Below, one piece after another: positions 37,605-46,830 of a stretch of 64,000 nt of DNA (position 1 is the first letter of the stretch; the number at the start of each line of letters is the position of its first letter). A program made the position numbers and the translations under genes. This DNA comes from Caballeronia sp. GAFFF1. Its GTDB lineage: Bacteria > Pseudomonadota > Gammaproteobacteria > Burkholderiales > Burkholderiaceae. The DNA is taken from NCBI RefSeq assembly GCF_023630705.1, contig NZ_JALQEM010000005.1, forward strand, positions 1 to 64,000, in the 5' to 3' direction. The notes below the pieces were generated by a model. That model saw only the letters and a list, made by a program, of their open reading frames with translations. It was not told the origin of the DNA and ran no database searches.

Positions 37605-39326
37605 ATGAATAAAACCAATTTCGCGCTCCGGCCGATTCTCGCCGCTATCGCCACATGTTTCGCTGGCCTGGCGATGAACTCCGCATCCGCACAAGCCATC
37701 ATCGAAGGTAACGGAACGACGACGGCGAACACAGGCGTTCTTATCGGAAATAACGGGACGCATAACAACATCGACGAAAGCGTGGTCGTCGGCGATGGCG
37801 CGGTCGTGACCGGCGGAAACCAGACAGCTGCCCAGGCCGCCGTGGCGATCGGTTTCGGCGCGCAATCGCAAGAAAACGGTGTGGTGATCGGCCGCAATGC
37901 GATCGCCACGAACAACCAGGCTACGGCAATCGGCGATAACTCCAACGCAGGCTTTCGCGCGCTTGCATTGGGAATCGATTCGTCAGCGGCGGACGCCGCG
38001 GTCGCAGCCGGGGCCGGAAGCACCGCAACGAACGGAGCCGTTGCACTGGGCCGCAACGCCGCAGGAAGCGGAAGCAGCGCGGTTGCGATAGGCAGTAATG
38101 CGTCGGGGCAGGGCGCCACTTCCGTTGCGCTGGGCAACGGTGCGACATCGGCCGGTCAGGATTCGGTGACGATCGGCAATTATGCGTTCGCGAAAGGCCA
38201 AAACTCAGTCGTGCTCGGCGCCTATAGCTACGATGGCGGCCAGAGCAATGTCGTGAGCGTCGGAAGCGTTGGATCAGAGCGACGCATCATCAACGTTTCG
38301 GCAGGCACGAATGGCACGGACGCCGTGAATCTCAACCAGTTGCGCGTCCTGGCGAACGGCACGGCCTCGGCGTTGGGCGGCGGCGCGCTGGCCTTGCCCA
38401 ACGGAAGCATGATGGCGCCGTCGTATGTCGTCAACGGCGTCACGTATCACGATGTCGGCAGCGCGCTGGACGGCGTGGACAGTTCCCTCACGAACATCAA
38501 CACGGCCATTGCGAACATCGCGGGTACGACGAACGGCGCGACCGGCGCGACCGACACGGGCGCGGTGCGGTACGACACGAAGGGCGGTTCGTCGCCGGAC
38601 CTCGACAACGTGACGCTCGGCGGGGCGAATGGCACCACGATCCACAACCTCGCGGCTGGTTCAGCCGACATGGACGCCGTGAATGTCAGCCAGCTCAACT
38701 CGGCGATGTCTGCCATCAGCAGCAGGATCGCAAACGTATCGGCGGCAGGCGGCGCGAACCCGCTGTTCGCGGCTGACGGCAACGCATCGACGGAAGCAGC
38801 CGTCGCAAGCGGCATCCATTCGAGTGCAATGGGCGCGAACGCGACCGCAACCGCCGATAACTCGGTCGCAATCGGCGCGAATTCGCGTGCCGATCGCGTG
38901 AATACTGTTTCGGTCGGCTCGTCGGGCAACGAACGGCAGATTGTCAACGTTGCAGCGGGCACGCAAGGCACGGATGCCGTCAACGTGAATCAACTGAACG
39001 GCGCGGTGCAGCAGGCGAATACGTACACGGACAGAGCGGTGTCGAGTGCCAACGCGTACACGGACAAGGCGGTTTCCGCTGGCGTCCAGCAGTCGAAGAA
39101 CTACACCGACAAAGCCGTGGCTGCGGTTCTCGCCATGCCGAGCATTCCGATGCTTCAGGCGGGCGAAAAATGGGTGGGAACCAGCGTGGGCGCTTACGGT
39201 AGCCGTGTCGGAATCGGCGTGGCGGCGGCGTATCAGGCGTCGGCGAATCTGAACGTCGGAATGGGCGTTTCGACGACCGATAGCGGATCGACGGGCATCA
39301 AGGCGCAAGTCGGGTACCGCTGGTAA
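37605..39326 (+). CDS. Trimeric autotransporter adhesin (YadA-like), intact
   Basis: A 573-residue type Vc secreted surface protein. A long signal peptide ends near NSASA. The passenger has YadA-head repeats with the alternating S-V-A-[IL]-G pattern (SVVVGDG, AVAIGFGAQS, SVALGNGA), two neck/stalk connectors (NVSAGTNGTDAVNLNQLR and its relatives near 453-470), and a C-terminal membrane anchor of about 70 residues ending NLNVGMGVSTTDSGSTGIKAQVGYRW, with an aromatic last residue as needed for outer-membrane insertion. AAGGAA is 7 bases before the ATG. The likely role is adhesion to a surface or host; the ligand is unknown. No partner gene is adjacent. Confidence 0.92.
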   Translation: MNKTNFALRPILAAIATCFAGLAMNSASAQAIIEGNGTTTANTGVLIGNNGTHNNIDESVVVGDGAVVTGGNQTAAQAAVAIGFGAQSQENGVVIGRNAIATNNQATAIGDNSNAGFRALALGIDSSAADAAVAAGAGSTATNGAVALGRNAAGSGSSAVAIGSNASGQGATSVALGNGATSAGQDSVTIGNYAFAKGQNSVVLGAYSYDGGQSNVVSVGSVGSERRIINVSAGTNGTDAVNLNQLRVLANGTASALGGGALALPNGSMMAPSYVVNGVTYHDVGSALDGVDSSLTNINTAIANIAGTTNGATGATDTGAVRYDTKGGSSPDLDNVTLGGANGTTIHNLAAGSADMDAVNVSQLNSAMSAISSRIANVSAAGGANPLFAADGNASTEAAVASGIHSSAMGANATATADNSVAIGANSRADRVNTVSVGSSGNERQIVNVAAGTQGTDAVNVNQLNGAVQQANTYTDRAVSSANAYTDKAVSAGVQQSKNYTDKAVAAVLAMPSIPMLQAGEKWVGTSVGAYGSRVGIGVAAAYQASANLNVGMGVSTTDSGSTGIKAQVGYRW

Positions 39327-39338
39327 GCGGCATGAGTG

Positions 39339-39363
39339 TACTGGCGGCGCGCGTTCGCCAGTA
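39339..39363 (+). terminator. Hairpin after the YadA-like gene
   Basis: An 8-bp stem TACTGGCG / CGCCAGTA with a 9-base loop begins 13 bases after the stop. It has no T-run, so it is at best a weak terminator or an mRNA end stabiliser. Confidence 0.4.
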
Positions 39364-39530
39364 TTACTCAGGATCACTGACGAAAAACAGCAATTGCGGC
39401 GGGATTGAGATCGCGTTGCCCGTCGTGCGGATGCGCGTTCGCTCATCGCCGATTCAGGATGGCCGCCGCCGGAGAACACGGCAGCCAGCGCCTGAGCGTG
39501 CCCGGCGAAGTATCGTGAACACATGAAGAA

Positions 39531-39562
39531 AAGGCCGCCCAAGCCGAAACTTGGGCGGCCTT
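39531..39562 (-). terminator. Terminator of the GDSL gene
   Basis: A perfect 13-bp stem AAGGCCGCCCAAG / CTTGGGCGGCCTT with a 6-base loop; on the minus strand it ends in TTTTCTT. It lies 25 bases beyond the GDSL stop. Confidence 0.85.
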
Positions 39563-39586
39563 GTACCGCGGATCGGAACGAGAAAC

Positions 39587-40693
39587 TTACTTACCCAGTC
39601 CCGACTTCGCCACCGCCTGTTCCGCGGTCTGCGCGTAAAGCGCATGCAGATGCGTCGTCGGATGCACGGTATCGGCGTACATGTAGGTCTGGTCCGCGCC
39701 GGCGACAGTCAGCGTCTGCGGCGAGCAGAACAGCGACGTGGCGAACGCCTGCGGATTCGGCTCGCCGAACTTCTGCGCCGCTGCGGCCATCGCCTGAAGG
39801 TTGCAGGCCGTGCCGGTGTTCGACACCGCGAACCCGTACTGCTGATAGTTCGCCGTGATATTCGCGAGCGCCGGCACGATGTCGAGATAGATCACCTTCG
39901 ACATGAGTCCGGCTTGCGTCAGCGCGCCCGCGAGCACCTGATTGAAACCGAGCGATGCCTGCGTGAGCAGCGCGCGCGTCGACGCATTGCTCGCCACGCC
40001 CTGCGGCGTCGCGCCGATATCCGGCACATTCGACACCAGCACGTGCGTCGCGCCGCTCTGCACGACCTTGCCGATCACGCCCGCCAGATCGATCGCCGCC
40101 TGACCGATCGCCGCCTGCGCCTGCGCCGGGGTCATCTGGCCGGCCTGAACGGCGGTCAGGTTGTACAGAATGTCGTTCGCGCCTCCATTGACGATTACGA
40201 GCTGATTCGAGTTGAAGCTGCCATGCGCGCTGAGGTAGTTCGTCACCTGCTGCACGACCGGCACCGTCAGCGCGCCCGCGTAGTTCGCCGGGTCCGTGCT
40301 CTGGTGGCCGACGCCGATGGGGTTCGTCACGCGCGATCCGCCCTGCGCGTAGCCGAAGCCCGTGAGCGTGGTCGGCGGCGCGCCGAAGCCGCCGCTCACC
40401 GCGGGCGTGAGCGCGTCGCCGTAATACTTCGCGACGTCCTGCACCCAGATTTCGCCGGGGTTCGTCGTGAAGCGCCCGCCGCCGAAGTTCGCTGCCGCGA
40501 CGGGCGAATAGGTGCCGACATCGGAGAGGCTGTCGCCGAACGACACCACCTGTAGCTTGATGCCGCCCGCCGGCGTCGAATTGTTGTTGTCGCCGCCGCC
40601 GCCGCACGCTGCGATGAAGGCGAATGCCGCGCTCGCGGCGGCGATGCGCGTCTTGCGCACCACAGCGGCGCGCATCGAGAGTTGCTTCTTCAT
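39587..40693 (-). CDS. GDSL-type (SGNH) esterase lipoprotein
   Basis: A 368-residue exported esterase or lipase. The signal region ends at a lipobox-like AAC followed by GGGGDNNN, so it is probably lipid-anchored in the envelope. SGNH blocks are all present: VSFGDSLSDVGTY (Ser), NGGANDILYN (Asn), and ADTVHPTTHLH (Asp and His). The length resembles secreted GDSL hydrolases without an autotransporter barrel. The start at 40693 has a basic N-terminus and avoids a 21-residue Arg-rich extension from ATG 40756. It is transcribed alone. Confidence 0.85.
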   Translation of the reverse strand: MKKQLSMRAAVVRKTRIAAASAAFAFIAACGGGGDNNNSTPAGGIKLQVVSFGDSLSDVGTYSPVAAANFGGGRFTTNPGEIWVQDVAKYYGDALTPAVSGGFGAPPTTLTGFGYAQGGSRVTNPIGVGHQSTDPANYAGALTVPVVQQVTNYLSAHGSFNSNQLVIVNGGANDILYNLTAVQAGQMTPAQAQAAIGQAAIDLAGVIGKVVQSGATHVLVSNVPDIGATPQGVASNASTRALLTQASLGFNQVLAGALTQAGLMSKVIYLDIVPALANITANYQQYGFAVSNTGTACNLQAMAAAAQKFGEPNPQAFATSLFCSPQTLTVAGADQTYMYADTVHPTTHLHALYAQTAEQAVAKSGLGK

Positions 40694-40980
40694 GGACCTC
40701 GTCTCCGTTCTTCGGTGTTTTCTATTTGTTTCGCGCGGCGCTCGCGGCCGCGTCACTGCCGCACCTCATTGTGCCGCAAAGCAGGCGCGTGTCGGGCGAT
40801 GCGGACGGCGGCCGGAACCGCCGCGCGACCGGCGACACCCGCCGTTCCGACAGCGTACACGGCGCGCGAGCCTTGGCGGGCGTGACTTCCTAGAAGAAAT
40901 CTTCGGCTCTCGCGCACGACCGTTCGCAAGAAACGCGGGTTTTGCAGGATTGCCGCTCCTACGACGTCGTGCAAGTCCGC

Positions 40981-42585
40981 CTACTCTTCGATGCCGGGCT
41001 TGCGCGCGCCTTCGTAGACCCATTCGAGCAGCGCGTCGTGGGCGGCGCGCGCCGCTTCCGCGCGCGGATCGTTGATGAAGCTCACCACGACATAGCTTTC
41101 GCCGTTGGCCGCGCCGACGTAGCCCGCGATGGCGCGCACGTCGCGCAGCGTGCCGGTCTTGATGTGCGCGTTCCCGCCCGCGCCCGCGTTCGTGAGGCGG
41201 TTGCGCATGGTGCCGTCCACGCCCGCGATCGGCAGCGATTCGACGAAGACCTGCGCGACCGGGCTGGCGTTCGCGGCCTGAAGCACATCGGCGAGCGAGG
41301 TCGCGGAGATCGCTTCGTCGCGCGAGAGTCCGGAGCCGTTGTCGAGCGAGAGACCGTCCATCGGCAGCGCGTTGCGGCGCAGGAAGGTCTGGATGGCCTG
41401 CGCGGACTTCGCGGTCGTCGCGGGCGGCTTCGACTGCACCGCGCCGATGGTCAGGAAGAGGTTGCGCGCCATCACGTTGTTGCTGAACTTGTTGATGTCG
41501 CGCACGATGTCCGACAGCACCGGGCTGCGATGCGTGCCGACGAGCCGCGCGCCCGAAGGCGTCGGGCCCTCGCGCGTCGCGCCCTGGAACGTGCCGCCCG
41601 TTTGCTTCCACAACGCGAGAAATCCGCCCGCGAAGAACGTCGAGTGGTCGAGCGCGGCGACGTTGATGGTGCGCGAGCCGCAGCGCAGCGGATAGTCGCC
41701 GATGAACGACGCCTGCACGAACCCGCCCTGCGTCTGCGCGACGCTCGGCGAGGCCGCCGGCAGCGTGCCCGCGCACGCGCCGCGCGTGACGCGCAGTTCG
41801 TTGTCGATCTGAAGCTGCGCGAGCTGCGGCAGCACGTCGATGGACACTTGCCCGTCCGGATTCGGCGTCAGCGTGAACGAGAGCGACTTGAACGCATACA
41901 GCAGCGGATCGGGGCCGACGTTGTACGGCGCGGCTTCGTCGCTGTCGAAGGCGGGCAGATCGCGCGTGGACGCGTCGAAGTAACGCTTGTCGAGCACCAG
42001 CGCGCCGTCGATGCCGGTGATGCCGTTCTTGCGAATCTGCTCGACGAGATCGATCAATTCTTCCGGCACGAGCTTCGGGTCGCCGGTGCCCTGAATGTAC
42101 AGGTTGCCGTGCAAGACGCCCTGCGCGTCCACGTTGCCGTCGGCGTAGGCGGTCGTCTTCCAGCGGTAGTCCGGCCCGAGCAGCGAAAGGCCCGCGTAGG
42201 TGGTGACGAGCTTCATCGTCGAGGCGGGGAGCATCGGTCGGTCGGCGTTGATCGCGACGAGCGGCTCCGGCGCGCCGATTCGTTGCACGACGACGCTCAT
42301 CGACGAAAGCGGCACGTGCGCGCGGGCGAGCGCGGTCATCACGGAGGCGGGCAGTGGACCGGCCGGCGCGACGCGTGCAACCTTCTCCGCCCTGGCGCTT
42401 TTCTTCGCGCCAAAAGCGCCGCGCGCCGCGCGCTCGGGCGCGTGCTTCTGCGAGTCGGACCGCGTGCCGCCGCGGGCGTGCGCGTCCGGTGCGTGGGGCA
42501 GTCCGGCGCAGGCGAGCGCCGCCGCGAAAGCGAGCGTCGACAGACGCACAGGAAGTGAACGGGGAATCGGAGAAAAGAGCGGCAT
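40981..42585 (-). CDS. dacB: D-alanyl-D-alanine carboxypeptidase/endopeptidase (PBP4)
   Basis: A periplasmic serine peptidase of family S13 that trims or cuts peptidoglycan cross-links. It has 534 residues with a signal peptide. Active motifs: PASTMKL (SxxK), SNN in INKFSNNVMARN, and HIKTGTLRD (KTG). Between the signal and the catalytic domain is an Ala/Arg/Lys-rich stretch of about 50 residues. The start at 42585 (MPLFSPIPRS) is used; the open frame to 42768 overlaps the region upstream of the qseB-like gene and is not family-like. It is divergent from the two-component genes. Confidence 0.93.
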   Translation of the reverse strand: MPLFSPIPRSLPVRLSTLAFAAALACAGLPHAPDAHARGGTRSDSQKHAPERAARGAFGAKKSARAEKVARVAPAGPLPASVMTALARAHVPLSSMSVVVQRIGAPEPLVAINADRPMLPASTMKLVTTYAGLSLLGPDYRWKTTAYADGNVDAQGVLHGNLYIQGTGDPKLVPEELIDLVEQIRKNGITGIDGALVLDKRYFDASTRDLPAFDSDEAAPYNVGPDPLLYAFKSLSFTLTPNPDGQVSIDVLPQLAQLQIDNELRVTRGACAGTLPAASPSVAQTQGGFVQASFIGDYPLRCGSRTINVAALDHSTFFAGGFLALWKQTGGTFQGATREGPTPSGARLVGTHRSPVLSDIVRDINKFSNNVMARNLFLTIGAVQSKPPATTAKSAQAIQTFLRRNALPMDGLSLDNGSGLSRDEAISATSLADVLQAANASPVAQVFVESLPIAGVDGTMRNRLTNAGAGGNAHIKTGTLRDVRAIAGYVGAANGESYVVVSFINDPRAEAARAAHDALLEWVYEGARKPGIEE

Positions 42586-42788
42586 ACGGACGTGCGTTCT
42601 TGGTGTGAGTTCTGAGACTGCCCCGCGCGGCTGGGCCGGGCCGGCGCGGGCGAAGCGGCTATTGTAGACAAGCCGGCTTGCGGAAATCGTACGCGGCAAA
42701 CCGAGCGGGCTTCCGGTTAAGTCCGGCTTAAGCCTGCCGCCGAGCCGCGCGGCTAAAATGAGCCGCACACAAATCTTCCCGAATCACC

Positions 42789-43451
42789 ATGCGAATCCTG
42801 CTAGTCGAAGATGACCGGATGATCGCCGAGGGCGTGCGCAAGGCGCTGCGCGCGGACGGCTTCGCGGTCGATTGGGTGCAGGACGGCGAGGCCGCGCTCA
42901 CGGCCGTCAGCGGCGAGGCGTACGACCTGATGCTGCTCGACCTCGGCCTGCCCAAGCGCGACGGCCTCGACGTGCTGAAGACGCTGCGCGCCCGCGCGAA
43001 TGCCCTGCCGGTGCTGATCGTCACGGCGCGCGATGCCATCGCGGATCGTGTGAAAGGTCTCGACGCCGGCGCGGACGATTATCTCGTCAAGCCCTTCGAT
43101 CTCGACGAACTCGGCGCCCGCATGCGCGCGCTGATCCGCCGTCACGCGGGGCGCGGCGAGTCACTCGTGCGGCACGGGAACCTGACGCTCGATCCGGTCG
43201 GTCATCAGGTGACGCTCTCGGGCGCGCCCGTCGCGCTCTCGGCGCGCGAGTTCGCGCTCCTCGAAGCGTTGATGGCGCGGCCCGGCGCGGTGCTTTCCAA
43301 AAGCCAGTTGGAGGAAAAAATCTACGGCTGGGGCGAGGAAATCGGCAGCAACACGGTCGAGGTGTACATCCATTCGCTGCGCAAGAAGCTCGGCGCCGAT
43401 CTCATCCGCAACGTGCGCGGCCTCGGCTATATGGTCGCGAAGGACGCCTGA
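42789..43451 (+). CDS. OmpR-family response regulator, QseB/PmrA-like
   Basis: A 220-residue regulator: receiver domain MRILLVEDDRMIAEGV, phospho-Asp in LMLLDLGLPKRDG, Lys in LVKPFD, then a winged helix with GSNTVEVYIHSLRKKL and the ending NVRGLGYMVAK. The stop overlaps the kinase start by one base (TGATG), so translation is coupled. The overall sequence is closest in style to QseB/PmrA. Targets are unknown; a PBP4 gene is divergent and adhesin genes lie on both sides. Confidence 0.92.
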   Translation: MRILLVEDDRMIAEGVRKALRADGFAVDWVQDGEAALTAVSGEAYDLMLLDLGLPKRDGLDVLKTLRARANALPVLIVTARDAIADRVKGLDAGADDYLVKPFDLDELGARMRALIRRHAGRGESLVRHGNLTLDPVGHQVTLSGAPVALSAREFALLEALMARPGAVLSKSQLEEKIYGWGEEIGSNTVEVYIHSLRKKLGADLIRNVRGLGYMVAKDA

Positions 43452-44776
43452 TGCGGTCGATTCGCCGCCAGCTTCTCGTCTGGCTCCTCGCGCTCGTGAT
43501 CGTGGGCGTGGGATTCGCCGGATGGCTCATCTATCGGCAGGCGCTCGCCGAAGCCAACGAACTCTTCGATTACCAGCTTCAGCAGATCGCGGCGGCGCTG
43601 CCGTCCGAGCCGTTCTCGTCGGTGCTCAGCTCCCGCAGCGAAACCGACGAAGGCGTCGTCATCCAGATATGGAACCGCAACGGCGTGCTGATGTACTACT
43701 CGCATCCGCGCGTGCCGCTCGCGCCGCATGCGGAACTGGGCTTTTCCACCGAAACGACGCCGCGCGGCGAGTGGCGCGTCTACAGCGCGATCGTCGGCGA
43801 TAACGTCGTGCAGCTCGCGCAGCCGTTGTCGATCCGAAACCGTGTCGCGGCGGGCGTCGCGTGGCGCACGTTGTGGCCGCTCGTGCTGCTGTTGCCGCTG
43901 CTCGGGCTCGCCATCTGGGTCATCGTCGGGCGGGGGCTCGCGCCGCTGCAACGCGTGACGCGCGCGCTCGATTCGCGGCATCCCGAGGCGCTCGATCCGC
44001 TGTCGGACCAGCGTCTGCCGCAGGAAGTGCGGCCGCTCGTGCGCGCGCTCAATGCGCTGCTCGCGCGGCTTTCCACGGCGCTGGACACGCAAAAAGCCTT
44101 CGTCGCCGATGCCGCGCACGAACTGCGCACGCCGCTCGCCGCCGTGAAGATTCAGGCGCAACTCGTCGCGCGCGCCGGGGACGACGCCGCGCGCCGCGAG
44201 GCGCTCACCGATCTGAACGAAGGCATCGCGCGGGCGACGCGGCTTGCCGAGCAACTGCTCGCGCTCGCGCGGTCGGAGCCGGACGGCAAGGCGGTCGCGG
44301 CTGCCGTCGATCTGCGCGCGCTGCTCGACGACTGCGTGCGCGCGTACGTGCTGGTCGCGCAGGAGCGGGGCGTCGATCTCGGCGTGGAGGCGAGCGAACC
44401 GGCGACGGTCATCGGCGACGCCGATTCGCTGCGCGTCATGTTCAACAATCTCATCGATAACGCGATCAAGTACACGCCGAAGGGCGGGCGCGTCGACGTG
44501 TGCCTGAAGGTCGATGCGGGACGGCCGGTCGTCGAGATCGCGGATACCGGGCCGGGCATTCCCGAAGAAGAACGGGAGAGGGTGTTCGACCGGTTCTATC
44601 GCGTGGGCGAGGGCGCCAATCGCGCGCGTGCCGACGTGGCGGGCAGCGGGCTCGGGCTTGCGATCGTGCGGCGAATCGCGGATCAGCATGGCGCAGTGGT
44701 TTCACTGGGCGAATCAGTCGCCGGTGGCTTGAAAGTCGCTGTCGAATTCGCGCTGGCAGGGCGTGGCCATGCCTGA
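43451..44776 (+). CDS. Sensor histidine kinase, QseC/PmrB-like
   Basis: A 441-residue membrane kinase. The first membrane segment (about 8-28) and second (about 140-160) enclose a periplasmic sensor of about 110 residues. The H box is FVADAAHELRTPLAAVK; N box MFNNLIDNAIKYTP; ATP motifs DTGPGIPEEERERVFDRF and GSGLGLAIVRRIA. It is in an operon with the response regulator. The input is not visible from sequence. Confidence 0.92.
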   Translation: MRSIRRQLLVWLLALVIVGVGFAGWLIYRQALAEANELFDYQLQQIAAALPSEPFSSVLSSRSETDEGVVIQIWNRNGVLMYYSHPRVPLAPHAELGFSTETTPRGEWRVYSAIVGDNVVQLAQPLSIRNRVAAGVAWRTLWPLVLLLPLLGLAIWVIVGRGLAPLQRVTRALDSRHPEALDPLSDQRLPQEVRPLVRALNALLARLSTALDTQKAFVADAAHELRTPLAAVKIQAQLVARAGDDAARREALTDLNEGIARATRLAEQLLALARSEPDGKAVAAAVDLRALLDDCVRAYVLVAQERGVDLGVEASEPATVIGDADSLRVMFNNLIDNAIKYTPKGGRVDVCLKVDAGRPVVEIADTGPGIPEEERERVFDRFYRVGEGANRARADVAGSGLGLAIVRRIADQHGAVVSLGESVAGGLKVAVEFALAGRGHA

Positions 44777-45198
44777 CGAAAGCGTTCGCATCGAGCGCAA
44801 GGAAAACGTCATAACGCGTCGCTGAGCGATTCATCGATTCCGTCAGCGACGCGAATGGACTGCCTGGCCGAAAAAAGAAAAATCAACATCCGTTGATAGC
44901 GTTCTTTGACGCAATCGGCATATTCGGACTGCACCGATGTCTTGTGGCACGGCTTTGCATAAATTTCATCCCGTTGCTGCCGATGAGCTTTCTGTCAAGT
45001 CATCGGATTGCCAATTGGCAAGCATTGCGTTCGGCAAATGCTTACGGTTGCGCTACCTGTCTTCGACGCCGACGCACCTCCGAACAGGGCGCTGATCGTC
45101 ATGTGACGCACGTCGCCTGATTCGCAGTTCGCCCAAGAAAGTTCAATTTGTGAACGAACCAAATCTCGAAGTCTCCCGTTTTTTATTTCGGATACCGA
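44777..45198 (+). other. AT-richer intergenic region with palindromes
   Basis: 422 bases between the kinase and the second YadA-like gene, more AT-rich than the core. It holds a perfect 14-bp palindrome TTGCCAATTGGCAA (45008-45021) and an inverted repeat TCAAC-ATCC-GTTGA (44883-44896). Both could be operators for the adhesin gene downstream. I see no supported ORF or RNA gene. Confidence 0.55.
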
Positions 45199-46652
45199 AT
45201 GAATCCGTACGTTAGATTCAACGCGAATATCGTTTGCAAAGTCGTACCCGGCATCATGGCCGTGGCGGGGATTGCCAGCGTGGCCTCGCCGTTGACCGCA
45301 TCGGCCGCAGCGCCGCTCATCGTCAACGACATGAGCTTTGGCACCGTTGATCCACGTCAGTGCCAGTACTTGTCCGGCCAGAATTTCACGAGCGTTGGCG
45401 CGGAGAATTGCGGCGGCACCTTCACGGCAGGCTACAACAACGTGAGACAGACGACGAGCGTCGTGATCGGAAACAGCGACATGTCCGTCGGCGGCTACCG
45501 GTTCATCAACGGCGCCGATTCCAACAACAACGCGCTGACGATCACGCAACCGGGCGCGAATCTGGCGCTCAACAACGGCAAAGTCACCAATCTCGCTGCC
45601 GGCACCGCGAACACGGACGCTGTGAACTTCGGCCAGTTGAAAAACACGGCGCAGAGCACGGCGAGCGCCTTGGGCGGCAACGCGGCAGTCAACGCTGACG
45701 GTACGGTATCGGCCCCGGGCTACGCGCTGAACAACGCGAACGCAATCAATGGCACCACTGGAGCCGCCACGGATGTCGGCACGGCATTCCAGAAAGTGGA
45801 CGACGCGCTCGGCACGTTGAACACTAATGTCGCGAAGAACACCGCCGACATCGCCAACCTGAACACGAACGTCGCGCAGAACACCGCCGACATCAGCAAC
45901 ATCAACCAGCAAATCGCGAGCGGCAACGTTGGTCTCGTGAAGCAGGACGCGACCACGCGCAACATCACGGTCGCCAAGGACACCGACGGTACGGTCGTCG
46001 ACATGACGGGCACGCAAGGCGCGCGCACGGTGACGGGCGTGGCTGCCGGCACGCTCTCCGCCGACAGCGTCGACGCGGTCAACGGATCGCAGCTCTACGC
46101 GACGAACCAGAACGTCGCAAGCCTGTCGCAGCAGATCAACAACGTCGCGGCTGCGAGCTCGATGGTCGCATCGCAGAATACCGATACGCCCGCCGTGGCG
46201 TCGGGCACGGATTCGACTGCCATCGGCAACGGTTCTAAGGCAACGGGCAACAACTCGGTCGCGCTCGGTAGCGGTTCCGTCGCGGGCGAAGACAACACGG
46301 TGTCGATCGGTTCGGCCGGCAACGAACGCCGTCTGACGAACGTGGCGCCGGGCGTGAACGGCACGGACGCAGCGAACATGAAGAGTTGAACGCGGTTCAG
46401 AACAGCGTCAACGCCACGGCGCGCGAGGCGTTCGCAGGCGTCGCGGCGGCCATGGCCATGCCGAACCTCACGCCGAGCCAGCCGGGCAAGACGGTGGTCG
46501 CAGCAGGCGTCGGCAACTACAAGGGCTACACCGCAATGGGTCTCGGCGCGACGTATCGCTCGCGTGACAGCCGCTGGCTCGTCAACGCGGCTGCGTCGCT
46601 CACGCAGCACGGCGACACCGGCGTGCGCGCTCAGGTCGGCTACGAGTTCTAA
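45199..46652 (+). pseudogene. Trimeric autotransporter adhesin (YadA-like), frameshifted
   Basis: A second type Vc adhesin. Signal sequence to ASA, a passenger with a Cys pair (DPRQCQYL and AENCGGTF), coiled-coil stalk repeats ([20 protein letters not shown]), neck motifs ([15 protein letters not shown]) and head repeats (SVALGSGSV). The frame then ends at 46389 as GTDAANMKS-stop. The +1 frame, from 46386, continues [14 protein letters not shown] and the whole YadA anchor to GVRAQVGYEF. One C restored after 46383 would read NMKQLNAVQ, the expected connector. As given, the 396-residue product lacks its anchor and could not be exported to the surface. It may be a real pseudogene, phase-variable, or a sequencing error. 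Confidence 0.88.
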
Positions 46653-46681
46653 GCTCGACGTAAGCTGATTCAGTAAGACAG

Positions 46682-46714
46682 GGCGGCGATCCGAAAGGAT
46701 CGCCGCCTTTTTTT
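46682..46714 (+). terminator. Strong terminator after the second YadA-like gene
   Basis: A perfect 11-bp stem GGCGGCGATCC / GGATCGCCGCC, a GAAA tetraloop and seven T. It lies 29 bases after the stop of the anchor frame, supporting the view that the transcript covers the anchor region. Confidence 0.92.
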
Positions 46715-46830
46715 ATCGCATGTTCGCGCGACTTCAGCATTTAAGAGACATTTAAGCCACGCCCCGTAATCTTCATTCATCGAATCGCGCGAACTTCTCA
46801 AGCGCATTGCAATCCGTCCGGAGCACAACG

